Origin: Cyprinodon diabolis
Taxonomy: Eukaryota; Chordata; Actinopteri; Cyprinodontiformes; Cyprinodontidae
DNA length: 64,000 bases
Direction: 5' to 3'
NCBI GenBank assembly: GCA_030533445.1
Contig: CM060070.1
Span: 28,916,501-28,980,500, forward strand
Shown here: positions 36,735 to 47,490 of the stretch, piece by piece
Numbering within the stretch: position 1 is the first letter of the stretch
Layout of the letters: the number at the start of each line of letters is the position of its first letter
Translations under genes and position numbers: made by a program
Notes under the pieces: generated by a model
Told to the model about the DNA's origin: nothing
The model's database searches: none
The model's input: only the letters and a program-made list of their open reading frames with translations

Positions 36735-38294
36735 TATATTTAGAGTTCTTATGTATTTCTGGTTTACCCTCAGTTGCACTCTTGTGTCAGTCTCCTCCTA
36801 GTTCTCTTCTAGATTCTTCTTTCCACACCTGCTACTTGTCTGCCAATTAATCCTCCCATTGTTTCTGTCTCCCATATATACTCCTTCTGTTCAGTCACTC
36901 TTTGTTGGTTCCTCGTTGTTTCTCTGTTCCTCATATGTGTTTTCCCTGATGTCTCCTGGATTTTGGTATTTCTGTATTTTTCTATTTTGGGATTTTTGAT
37001 TCAGTTGTCACTAGCGATGTTATGAGATGAGCCGAGGCTTCGAGATGTGTGTCAAGTAATTGAGGGGCCGTTTCTCCGAAGCGTGTTTGGAGGCGTGATT
37101 CATTTAGGGGAGGGGCCAAAATGTATGACATCCGAAGCCTCTCTACCGTGGTACCATGTGACCATTTGAGGAAGTGGTTCAGAGCACATGAGAACTTCGA
37201 CAGGCATTTAAACAGCCTTTGCTACTGAGTCAAGATCAGAGCATGTGGGCGGAGCGGAGCGGAGCGGAAGAAATATGATGGAGTACAGAGAGTTTTTCAA
37301 TTCAAAGGCCGGAGTGAGGATTTCGCTCCACTCCAGTTCATTCCGATGCGCTCACAACGTCAATTAAAAATGTTGGATTATAAAATTAGTAAAATAACAT
37401 TTATTTGATTTAAGTCTAGTAAAATAAATTAACAATTAAATAGGAAACGCGGGGCAATATGAATGGAGTGAGGTGTTGCGCTCACAGGTGGGATAATTTA
37501 ACAGTTGAATAAGACAATATGCATGTATTGGTCACATCATTAAATCAAACACCGTGTGTCCCAGGGCCCTGGCATAATTACATGAAGGAAAAATGTCAGA
37601 AAATGCCTTCTACTGAAAATTTGAGCAAGTGTAGAGTGATTTCGCCGGACCGGCAGGAAAATTAAGCTGAGGACTGAGTGGATTTTGAGCGGAGCGTCCT
37701 GGTGCAACTTTGAGCGGTGGAGTGAATGAGTGAACGTCATCCTATATTGGGTAAAAACACTGCCAAATTAGAATGGTTGCTTTAGCCAAAAGATTGGTTG
37801 AACATATAACTTACAACCCTATTAAAACCAAAAATTGTGGAAAAACTATAACATTTGAATTAAAATGACTAACACTTTTCATTTTGCTCATTATTGCCCA
37901 ATTTCCATAAACACTTTCACTGTCTGCTTGAGCTTATTTCACTAAAATGGCAGAAAACAGTGTGCCTTAAATGACTGTTCTCTTCCATGACATTTTAAAC
38001 TAAAAAAAAAAAGATTTTATTATACACACCAATCATTATCACTTTTCAAAGGAACTTATATGGGGAAAAAAAAGAAAAACATTATATTACTAGCCGTAGT
38101 TATCCACTCCAACAGTAGGTGATGACATGAAGCTTTGTGAACTGTGGGGATCGTTGAAATAATTTGGTTTAATGCCTCATGAGGCTTCATCTCACCATCA
38201 CTAGTTGCCACCTTTTGTTATTAAATCTGCAAGAAACCACCACAGCTTTCATCTCTACATTTGGATCCTCTTCAAACCTCCACTCAACCTGACA
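36735..38294 (+). repeat. Dispersed repeat of unknown class, copy B, split by a hAT-like insertion
   Basis: The left part (36735-37011) and right part (38204-38294) together match copy A at 27535-27893. The break contains the element at 37012-38203 with its target duplication. In copy A the corresponding point reads CTGTTGCCTTTT without any insert. Confidence 0.75.
37012..38203 (+). mobile_element. hAT-like non-autonomous element with 8-bp target duplication
   Basis: The termini TAGCGATGTTATGAGATGAG (left) and TAGTGATGGTGAGATGAAGC (reverse complement of right) are related inverted repeats. The flanks GTTGTCAC (37004-37011) and GTTGCCAC (38204-38211) form an 8-bp duplication with one mismatch, as expected for hAT. 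The interior (1192 bp) has no transposase frame. It contains a GGAGC tandem repeat near 37250-37268 and several CpG-bearing stretches. Strand is arbitrary. Confidence 0.75.
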
Positions 38295-38672
38295 TAATTA
38301 CATAGCTGCCCCAAATCAGGCAGCAATTACGTCATTTGACATACAGCAGACTAATAGAAAACAAACCAAAATAAATCATAAATGAGAGCATAATAAACAT
38401 ACAAAATTTCAACACCCCTGGTTGCTCACATTTGGACAACTCTTTCAGTGTCTTTTTAAAATTTGAACCCAAACTCATTGTTTGTACTCAAAACATAAAC
38501 ACATTAACACATAAATATATTTCTTTAGTTTAAGCTCTGCTGCTGGTTTGGTTAGTACATCTGCTACCTTGTTACCATCAAGGATTATTTTACCCTCATA
38601 TATAACTGATATAACAAAGTGATATTTGATATGAATGTGCTTAAACCTCTGTCTGTTTACAGGATTTTTAGT

Positions 38673-38846
38673 TAAATGGCCTGTACTTATATAGCGCTTT
38701 TCAAGTCAGGAGACTCCTGACTCCTGACTTGCGTGTTGTTATGTGTTGCTTAAATATACTACATTGCCCATCATGCACCAGGCAAGAGGTTACCTGGGAG
38801 ACCATATATTAAGATTGGAGTTGGTCAGTAAAGTTCACACACTATG
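38673..38846 (+). repeat. Common fish repeat, left part (split by hAT-like element)
   Basis: Begins AAATGGCCTGTACTTATATA then GCGCTTTTCAAGTC, the opening of a very common fish repeat, and is resumed after the element at 40288. The internal part is diverged. Confidence 0.55.
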
Positions 38847-38854
38847 GTGGCTAG

Positions 38855-40279
38855 TAGGGCTGCAACAACGAATTGATAAAAATCGACTTTTAAAAGCGTT
38901 GGCAACGAATTTCATCACCGATTAGTTGTGTCGCGCGATTAATGCGTCATCCGCCGCCGCCGTCATCACATCCACTTGACTGAAACGGGGGAAGAAAAAA
39001 AAAATACGGCAGAGCGAGTCAGCACCGCAGGTGCAGTGTTGCCAACTCAGCGACTTTTCAGACCCCTCCAGCGACTATTTTTCAAAAAAGCAACTAGCGA
39101 CAAATCTGGCGACTTTTTACGGTGTCACTGGCGGCTTTTGGAGACTCTTACGTGAAAGCATGTATCGTTCCTACTCTGCCGTGGGGCGCCTCCCCCATCC
39201 CAACCCCGTTCTCCCGCTCCCGCAGGAGTCCCTCTCAGTGTTTCAGTCAGAGCCACAGGATGTTTACCCTCAGCGTCCAGACTGCAAATGAAGCGCGCAT
39301 GCGCCGGGATTGACCGCGCAAATTGATCACAATAATTAAAATAGCCTGCGCTTTGTAAAGCGAAAAAAGTCGTAACATGCAACTTTTGTCAAAACAAATT
39401 GACATGGCATGGAACCACCATCTTTGTTTCGTTTTAAAGTGGGGAAACGTAACGTTAGTTTCTCAGGTAGCTCATCTGATGCTTTCCTTACCTTGTTAGT
39501 AGGTTACAGACAGTGATAAGGTTGGCTACTTATTTTGCTTTTAATTTCATCTGAATTGGCTTAAGCAGCGTTTATATTTACTTTATAAATAAATTAACTT
39601 GCAAATTATGAGGGCAAGGCTTTTAAAGTTTAAATCTTCTGGCAAAGATAAAGTAAAGAAGGTCCTGCAATTTATGGAAGTAAAGCAGAATAAAATCCAG
39701 CAAGATCAGTAATATGTCAATTAATTATATGCCACATTCCCATGTAAATATCTGTCTTTGGAGGATGTGTTTTTTGGCACCCCTAGTTCTCTCATTTTTA
39801 TTCCAAATACAATTTATAATTTCAATCACAGGGCTATTTTTATCTCTATGGTTGAGTATTTTCTCAAGTAGCAACTTTAACTGCTATACTTTCCTGTCTT
39901 AAAAGGCAGAACTCTTATAGTCTAAAAAAAACTAATTTGTTGAAATGGGGGGACCTATTGTTTGAGCCCCTTAGGGGCTTTTAAAAACAAAAATGTCTTT
40001 TTTTGCACTTTATGAAACAAAGTACCTTATATTTTGTGGATGTACAGCTACATTTCTCATGTAAGTTTGCGTAGTTTTAACACAAACATTTATTTTTCAT
40101 ATTGCACCAGTACAGTTAATGAGCAACCTGTACTTGTGTGCTTGTTTGTTCTGTCTAAAATGTTTATTTTGGAATAAAGAGGTTAATATAAAAAATATTA
40201 TTCGTCCGATTCATCGATTAATCGAAAAAATAATCGGCCGATTCATCTATTTTTAAAATAATCTTTACTTGCAGCCCTA
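38855..40279 (+). mobile_element. hAT-like (Ac/Charlie type) non-autonomous element with perfect 8-bp duplication
   Basis: Left terminus TAGGGCTGCAACAACGAATT and right terminus ending TTGCAGCCCTA are inverted repeats typical of a widespread fish hAT group. The flanks GTGGCTAG (38847-38854) and GTGGCTAG (40280-40287) are identical 8-bp duplications. The 1425-bp interior has subterminal ATCGATTAATCG-type repeats near both ends and GC-rich 5' material, but no hAT transposase catalytic motif. Strand is assigned only by the terminus labelled left. Confidence 0.85.
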
Positions 40280-40287
40280 GTGGCTAG

Positions 40288-40390
40288 CAACCACAGCTAG
40301 CCTGGGGCACACTGACAGGAGCATGGCTGCCACTCGGCCTTTGACCACCATCAATAGGAAATGCAGGTAAAAAGTCTTGCCCAACTTAAA
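40288..40390 (+). repeat. Common fish repeat, right part
   Basis: Continues the split repeat: 'CACAGCTAGCCTGGGGCACA', 'TGACAGGAGCATGGCTGCCA', 'TTTGACCACCATCAATAGG' and 'AAAGTCTTGCCCAACTT' match the characteristic end of the family. Confidence 0.65.
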
Positions 40391-41370
40391 CATTTTCAAA
40401 TAAATTTAGTAAAATTTTACTAAATGAAGTAAAACATTATTTTAAAACATGTGCATCTATTTTCAGAAGTTGACGTCTTATAGATAAACCTTAATCTCTT
40501 CTCAGTCAGTTTCTGTATCTAGTCCCTGTAAACCCAGCCAATGATGGTGAATGTAGAGGAGGCTGTTGCAGTAGAGAACAGGAGGTGAAAGCCAGTGGAG
40601 CTGTGAGGAGCAAGAGGATTTAATGTGGCCTGTTGGAGGACTAATTCGTGTGCTGGTGTTGGAGCTCTTGAGCTCCGTTGTGGCTAAGATATTCAGATTT
40701 GGGTCTGGCTGCCATGTGGGTTCGAAGATATTCTGCAGTGGGCTCCTCCCCCGCTCTATTCACGGAGTGTGAGGAGCCTTGGGATGGTGTTTAAAAAGAT
40801 TAAGTTTCCTCCAGAGAGCAAAGCTCCTTAAGGGGGTATCTGTGTGCCTCACAGCCGCCTGGTCAGTAAAGGGTGTTGGGGGGGCTCACCATGAACTCCT
40901 CTGGGACAGTAAAGGGGGGCGGAGGGTAACGATGAAGGCCAACTGGAATAACACCACTCAACCCTGAACCTGATTAGCAGCTTCTCAGTTATTAGAAGTA
41001 GAAAATATTCAATGGTACAAAAGCTGTTGGTTGTTTGTCCGAGTCACTCAGCAGGATAGCAGAATTAAACTTTAAGGCTATATTTCATGGAGGTTGGAAG
41101 TATGGCCATCAGTGTAAGATAAAGCACAGGATCAAATAACAATCTTCCTTGAGATATTTCTAAATAAGACATAAATTTCATATCTAGAGACTGATGTTTT
41201 TACAACTTTGCAAACAATTTCCAGCTTGGTGGGATTAGACAGAGACTCTCATTGACAATCAATTTTTAAATTTTGCCTAAATCCGTAGATTTTCGGACAG
41301 TGCACATATTGCCAATTCTATCATATTCTGCACGGTTATGGTCCAAGTGCATCTAGGCACTTAGCCTCTT
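40391..41370. other. Intergenic sequence, no gene recognised
   Basis: A higher-complexity, GC-richer stretch at about 40520-40970 is unique, with no coding frame of substance; the rest is AT-rich. Confidence 0.5.
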
Positions 41371-41371
41371 G

Positions 41372-41553
41372 TTAAACTCAATTATTGCAGTTTTGAGTGA
41401 TCACACAGGGAGAAAAGTCTATTCAAGTAAACTAAAGTACAATACATAACTCAGTTCAACAAAATAAAGTAAAAGCGTACCATCTACATCATTTACAGTA
41501 AAGATCTTTTATGAAAGTTTTCCTTAAGTGGTGCAACAAGAATTCCTCCTCTG
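41372..41553 (+). repeat. Short dispersed repeat, copy 2
   Basis: Second copy of the approximately 175-bp repeat at 36349-36525, in the same orientation about 5.0 kb downstream. It has a 6-base insertion (CTACAT) relative to copy 1 plus scattered substitutions. Confidence 0.8.
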
Positions 41554-41574
41554 ATCTTTGAGCTTCAATGCCCT

Positions 41575-42125
41575 AACTAGAGAACTAAAATTAAAAAACA
41601 CATGATGCTGCCACAGCCCTTTTCCAGATGGGAATTGTGAAAGGTTAAGTGCTGGTTTTGCAACACTATAAAGTTTAACCGTGGTCTCATCTGTTCAAGG
41701 CATCTTTATTGTGTTTGTCATGTTCTGTTTGTGGCTTATGGTAAACTGGGAAAAAAAGACTTCTTCTTGCTTTCTCTTACAACAGCTTTCCTCCTGCCAC
41801 ACTTCAATAAAAAACTAATTGTAATATGCATGAGTAATTATTGTCCCTTTGAGTCCCGTTCTCTGATAAACTATGTTTATGCTTAGCCTGCAAACTGCAA
41901 GTTTAGGTTTTCTTTTAAGTTTTAGATTTTATATATCTTACACACGAGTTTATGAAATATTCACAAAATAGCTTTCCTATATGAGATTTAAGAACAGTTG
42001 GATTCAGCTTATTAATAAGGGAAGTTTTCAAGGCAGTTAGGTGCTCTGAATGGGTTGTTTATTTCTGCCACTTCATAATTTTTGCACTTTGTGTTGTTCT
42101 ATCTTTTGCAAGGTTCTGACTTCCA
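41575..42125 (-). mobile_element. Decayed Tc1/mariner element
   Basis: Read from the plus strand it shows landmarks of an antisense fish Tc1 transposase: 'CATGATGCTGCCAC', 'GTGGTCTCATCTG', 'GACTTCTTCTTGCTTTCTC', 'ACAACAGCTTTCCTCCTGCC' and 'ACTTCAATAAA', then the subterminal 'GGTGCTCTGAATGGG', 'TTGCACTTTGTGTTGTTCTA' and 'CTTTTGCAAGG' near the right end. The order fits a nearly complete but internally shortened copy. No frame is open. Confidence 0.65.
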
Positions 42126-42229
42126 AAATACTTTTGATTTGTTTTCATTTTAAAGAAACTGTAGAGCAAACGTGAAAAGCAAACCCTTACGCATTCCTTT
42201 AGTTGATTAGCAGTACTGATGACAGAGAA

Positions 42230-42480
42230 TGAATAAAAGGCAGACTCTTTTAGCTTTGCGGCACGGCTGAGAAAGCATTATCTGCTCAATTCAGCAGCGG
42301 TCTCTCCTGGGAAGCGAGGATCACTGTGCTGTGGCACTGTCAGGTCCTGCCAATAGCCATAATGGGGCCTTAATTCCACATTAATGCAGTCTAAATGAAG
42401 TGTCAGAGGAAGATTGATCTGTTGAGGGCGTGGGTTTGATGAAGGTTGTTCTAACGCCTGGGTGCCCCAGCGGACACCTG
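42230..42480. promoter_or_regulatory. Candidate conserved non-coding block
   Basis: High-complexity sequence in an AT-rich interval, including 'GGCACTGTCAGGTCCTGCC', 'CCATAATGGGGCCTTAATTC', 'CACATTAATGCAGTCTAAAT' and 'AGGAAGATTGATCTG'. There are several ATTA cores, no repeat signature and no open frame. It has the texture of a vertebrate enhancer; untested. Confidence 0.33.
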
Positions 42481-44605
42481 GTCATACTCTGAAACCCCCT
42501 TGCCTCCCCAAGGGCCTCATCTAAAGACTGCAGAGCAACCTGTCATGTGTTTAAACATCTAGAAAGTCTTAAAATGTGTTCTTTAAAATCTGTATCCAGG
42601 TCCAAATGAGGCAGTAATTTTCCAAATTCCTTTCATAAATGCTTGCAAATAACGAGATACAGCTGTGACATGTCTAATGTTTTGGAGATTGTCTAATTCC
42701 TTCGCAGCTTCTTTCATCAAGGTACATTTTTCGTCATGTTCTGTTGTCTGACAGGTGCATAGGCCGGATAATGCTGCCAGTGGGAGACTTTGCATGGAGC
42801 TTAAATACAACCAGTCCTCCTACTGTACATATCTAAAACCCCATTTTACTCCTTTCCATTAATAATTCTTGTCCAAATGGATTTTAACTCACTGTCAAGT
42901 TTCAACTGATACTTTTCCTCTATTCAGAGCATTAAGCTAATCATGGTAAAACTCTCATCTTCCTATGGTTGTCTTAAAAAATATTTTTCAAGGCAGCCAC
43001 TCCGTACAACACCTTGTTTTTAAGTTGTTCATATTCTTACTAGAAGTAGGAATAAAGGTCAAAATGACTGCTAGATGTATTCGTTTATCATTTTACACAC
43101 CAGGATGATTACAAAGAGGCCATTTCCTTTCATATCAGTGTGACCTACTTTATTCACATAGCACTAATTCAAAGACATTTCAAAGTAAAAAAAGATCAAG
43201 TTCATATATATATAAAATATATGAGATTTTTTTCAGTTTAGCTTCTTCGTTCCAATTAACTTTCATTGAATGGTCAGATTCTACAGCAAGTACTACGATG
43301 CACTTCAATACAGATCTTTAAAAAAGAAAACGTAGAGGATATAAGGAAGTGATGGCGAGGTTTATTGAAATCAGTTGACAACATCAAACCCATAAATTCT
43401 TCAATACTGTCATATCATGTACATTGACAAGTATAAAATTAATTCTAATTTCTGCCCTCTTATTGCGCTAAATGCTTTATTCAAACAACATTGTTGTTTG
43501 TAGGGTTATAGTTTTTGTGATGTGTGGTATTGTACACACTGTAAACCTTAAAAAAGAAAATGTTCTACCTCTATGGGTATCTGATGCTACACTCGCTTTT
43601 CATTTTGCTGCCAGCTCACTTGAATTTCCCAACTGCAGGACAATAAATTATACTTCCATTTTTAAAACTTTTTTATGTGAAATTTATATATATATAAAAA
43701 AAGATAATAACAAAACAGATTAAACAACTCCTCAAGTGTGAAGATTTCATTTTTTTTTCATTTTAGGTCAACTTCTTACATATTCCAGAGGCAGAAATAT
43801 TCCCTTGGCCCTAATGATCTGAAACGTGGTTTTAAATGTGGCCTTTAAACCCTTCAAGGTCCCATTTGATGTTTAAATCACATTCTTGCATTGGTTATGT
43901 TTAGGCCGTGATGCTTACAGTGCGGGATGTACTTTGCCACAGTTAATTGGAACTTTATAAATGACATTTTATGTGGTCATGGTCGTGGAGTGGCATGCAT
44001 GCAGACTTTATTGGAGCATCTTCAACATTAGAAGCAGCTTGGGCTGGGCTGAGCTTCCCAGGTGACTGAGAAGTCTGCAGCAAGTGTGTCAGTTTGATTA
44101 ACTCCAAAAGCAGGGCTTTTGACACATGTGGTCAGGTTAATGAAACTCAGTAAGGATGCACTTTTTCCTGGTACCCTCCCTGCCAGGAAGCTGTGGGTGA
44201 CGGGATGAGGTTCAGTGGCTTGTCCCCTCTCTGCCTCCATGGGACATGCTTGCATTAGACGGGACAGTCTGATACCCTCTTAGCGTGCCAAATCTGTTGC
44301 GACAAATAACTCCTCTGCCAACACATCTCCCTGTCACATCTTCATCAACGTGATTAGTACTTCACTAATTGGATAACCTTTTCAGCCTTTTTCAGAGGAG
44401 AAGAAATTTGTAATGTAGTGTTTTATCAGGAAAATATTGACTTTAGCTGTCTTAAAATAACTTTAATGTCAGAAATATATTTTAACTGTTTGGTCTGACT
44501 TGCTGTCCCTTTGTTGCTTAAAATCACAGGCTCTCTACAGATATCTGATATGTCTCTTTCCCTTAGAGAAACGTCTAGATGTTAGTTGGTTACATCTGAA
44601 TACAT
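42481..44605. other. Intergenic sequence, no gene recognised
   Basis: AT-rich unique sequence. A moderately complex stretch at about 43880-44280 is without recognisable motifs. No coding signal. Confidence 0.5.
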
Positions 44606-44606
44606 T

Positions 44607-46165
44607 TATTTAGACTTAGACTTAGACAACTTTTATTGTTGTTTTGTATACACAGAGTGTATACAAAACAACAATAAACAATTTTGTATACACAGAGTGT
44701 ATACAAAACAAAATTTCAATTTATACAGGTTTCAGACAGTAAATGAGCAGCAGCTTCACAGTGAAATTATCATCTCCATTTCATAAAGTGCAGCAGTGAT
44801 CAAATATTAACAGCTTGGGAGAGAACAAAGCCACATGGTGCAAAACGCATTGATATGGAGGTTCAGAGCAGTGCAAAGAAAATCCAAATAAATTGTGCAA
44901 AAATGCAGTAGAAAAAGATTTTTTGAATTGAGTTCTTTTTTGGTTTGGTATTATCAGCGTGATGCAAAGTCTGTGCCTTGATTTAGAGTTTTTTTTCATC
45001 AGTTCAACCATCCGATGGCAGTGGGGAAAAGGCCGTTGCAGAACCTGCTGGTCCTGCATGGAATGCTGCCGAGCCTCATCCCAGGGGGCAGCAGGGAGAA
45101 CAGTCCATGGTGGGGGTGTGAGGGGTCACTGATGATGTCACAGGCTCAGGACACGCAGTGTTTGGATGAAATGTCTTTCATAGAGAGAAGAGGAGCCCGA
45201 TGATCCTCTCTGTTGTTCTCACCACTCTTCTCACATTCTTCCAGTTTGAAGCACTGCAGCCTCCACACCACACACTGAGACAGCTGGTCTGAATGCTCTC
45301 CATTGTGCTTCTGTAAAAAGTCGGGAAGATGGGCTTGAGCAGGTGGGCTCTCCTCATTCTCTGTAGGAAGTTCAAGCACTTTTGACCAGTGAGGTGGTGT
45401 TTAAAGTCCAGGTGAGGTTGTCTGTGATGTGCATACCAGGAATTTGGTGCTGCTACCAACCTCTACAGATGAGCTGTTGATGAGCAGTGGAGCGTGGTTA
45501 GGCTGGTTCCTCCTGAAGTTGACAATGATCCCCCTCGTCTTCTCCGTGTTCAGGATCAGCCTGTTGCCTCTGCACCAGTCCACCAGCTGCTCCACCGTCT
45601 CTCTGTAGTCCAGGTCGTTGTCGCAAACTTCACGATGTGATTGGTGGTAAACCTGGGGACGCAGTCGTGTGTCATCAGAGTGAACAGCAGGGGGCTCAGG
45701 ACGCAGCCCTGAGGGGAGCCTGTCCTTACGACGATGACATCGGAGGTGTTCTGTCAAACCCAGACTGTTAGAGGAGTGTTTTTAAAGAAAGTCTAGCAGC
45801 CAATTGCGGAGGGGTGTATTGAATCCCAGCTGTTCCAGTTTACCTATCATGCTTTGGGAGGATGGTGTTGAAAGCTGAACTGAAGTCCAGGAACAGCATC
45901 TGCACGTGGGTGTTCTTCCCCTCTAAGTGTGCTGGGCTAAGGTGAAGGGCGGTGGAGATGGTGTCCTCAGTTGAGCGGTTCCGTCGGTAGGCAAACTGGA
46001 ACAGGTCTAATGGGAGAGACTGGAGACAATGTTTTCTTTAACCAGCCTTTCAAAGTACTTCATCACGATGGTAGTCAGTGCAACAGGCTCTAGTCATTAA
46101 ACAAGGTGACCTGAGGCTTCTTTGGTACCAGATTGATGGTGGCAGACTTAAAGCATGCAGGCACT
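44607..46165 (-). mobile_element. Rex1-like LINE, 5'-truncated and inactivated
   Basis: Minus-strand non-LTR retrotransposon. The 3' end carries the short tandem (TCTAAG)n tail (plus strand TTAGACTTAGACTTAGAC at 44610-44627). Upstream, translation in changing frames gives the reverse transcriptase and C-terminal landmarks: [64 protein letters not shown] and TERIIG. The catalytic FADD segment is absent: the sequence passes from HIVKFA almost directly to NDLDYRE, so an internal deletion removed it. Several frameshifts add to this. The clade is named from remembered Rex1/Babar motifs. Confidence 0.75.
44632..44709. repeat. Two tandem palindromes at the LINE 3' end
   Basis: First palindrome: perfect 22-bp arms (44632-44653 and 44657-44678) around the 3-base spacer AGA. 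Second: 12-bp arms around another AGA (centre 44694-44696). Both share the core TTTTGTATACACAGAGTGTA followed by TACAAAA. Confidence 0.85.
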
Positions 46166-46385
46166 ATGAATTGGTCCAGCCAAGTGTTTGTAGCTCCTAT
46201 CTCCTGTTCCTAGCTCCTATAACTTCATCTATCGCACAGTCAGCGGTAAAAACAAAATCCAGTGTAGAACAGGTCCTGTGCTGAACCCAGGCGGCCTTGA
46301 GCCATACAGACATTGTTACATGAAGAACACACGCAGGCAAAAATGATTTTGGCCGCTGGCGGGTAGCGCTAGTTTACTAAGCTAT
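46166..46385. other. Intergenic sequence, no gene recognised
   Basis: Short unique stretch between the LINE and a DNA-transposon-like end. 'TAGCTCCTATCTCCTGTTCC' is partly repeated as 'TAGCTCCTATAACTTC'. Confidence 0.45.
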
Positions 46386-46389
46386 AAAT

Positions 46390-46606
46390 ATGTAGAGATT
46401 GGGGACATTTGTTCTCCGTCATGCATTCCCCTAGCATTTTTTGTGCTAAATGAAAATTAGCCCATTATTTTTTCATTCCAATTTGACTTCCCCATCTGGT
46501 GGTTTGGAAAAATCAACAGAAAAGCCAAACCTTCTTATAAGCTGCATGGTTCAAACCATGGGAAAAGGTAGCGACTTATAGTACGGTGAATACAGTAAGT
46601 TGTTTT
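46390..46606. mobile_element. DNA transposon terminal remnant
   Basis: The segment 'AAGCTGCATGGTTCAAACCA' then 'GGGAAAAGGTAGCGACTTAT' then 'AGTACGGTGAATACAGTA' resembles the terminus of a widespread vertebrate element whose end reads TACNGTATTTTCCGGACTATAAG. Only one end is visible and no duplication could be defined. Confidence 0.45.
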
Positions 46607-47025
46607 AAGTTGGAGGGTGGGGTCTTCGGCCTTCTTTGGATTAATGCAAAGAAAATACAACAAGACAGTTAACTATACCAGATAAGATTTGAACTGTTTA
46701 AAACAATTCCTTAGAGTCCTATCTAAAAAATTGTGAACCATACCTTTAAAATGTTTGTCCTTGCTCTGGTTTTATGTGCTGACAGGAAGTACACCAAATA
46801 AGCAACAGACTGGGAGTCTTCCTGCCATAGTAAGAAGTAAACCCATCTGATCTCCCTCATCCACTCAGGCCCTGGCTTCTAAATTTCTTGCAATCTTGAT
46901 CGTCAAAGACTTTGTTATTTTGAATGTGTGTCTCTTAGTGAGCCAGTGAGGGAGAAAGTATAAAGACTGGCAAGAGGTACTATGGGGGTGAAGGGAAAGG
47001 GGGGTTTGTTTGTGCTGTCCTTTAG
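46607..47025. other. Intergenic sequence, no gene recognised
   Basis: Unique sequence without recognisable features. Confidence 0.5.
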
Positions 47026-47029
47026 AAAA

Positions 47030-47490
47030 AGAGCTTATGGGTTCAGCAGAAGAAACGCGGGGAGCTAATGTGAAGATTTAGGACTTTCTCAGAGGCTTGG
47101 CCTCGTCTAAGCTGTGTTTGCTTGAGCCGTTTGTGGGGTCCTGCTCACACTAAACCCAGATTAATATTTCCCCCATATCCAACCGGCCCAGACACCGGCT
47201 CCCGGCCTCGCTGTCCTCCACCCCCCCTCCCCATTTTTTCCTGCCTTTACTGGCCATGATCGTCTCCTTTCCCTAATCCAACTCTGCTGCCTCTCATCTT
47301 GCTCTTTATCTCGTCTAAATAAGCACCTTTCTCATGGCTTCTTTCCATGAGGGGGGAAAACAGCAGGAAGAGCATAAATATGTTTTCCCTCCATCCCTCC
47401 CCATTGCTTACTAACCTCTGTGAGGTGTTATTATCAGAGTGACAGCTAAGCCCTGAGATTGCTTTAACACAAGTTCACCAATGGGAGAAT
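47030..47490. promoter_or_regulatory. Candidate conserved non-coding block
   Basis: GC-balanced, high-complexity sequence, including 'GAGCTAATGTGAAGATTTAG', 'CTAAACCCAGATTAATATTT' and, further on, 'GGTGTTATTATCAGAGTGAC'. It contains ATTA/TAAT cores and no repeat signature or coding frame. Appearance only. Confidence 0.28.

Noticed and set aside
36349..41553. Direct repeats read as LTRs of a 5-kb retroelement
   Set aside because: The units lack TG...CA ends and no primer-binding site or retroviral coding sequence lies between them; the interior is two hAT-like elements and unrelated repeats.
45146..45757. Possible host genes on the minus strand at 45.1-45.8 kb
   Set aside because: The protein matches belong to the reverse transcriptase C-terminal region of a Rex1-like LINE.
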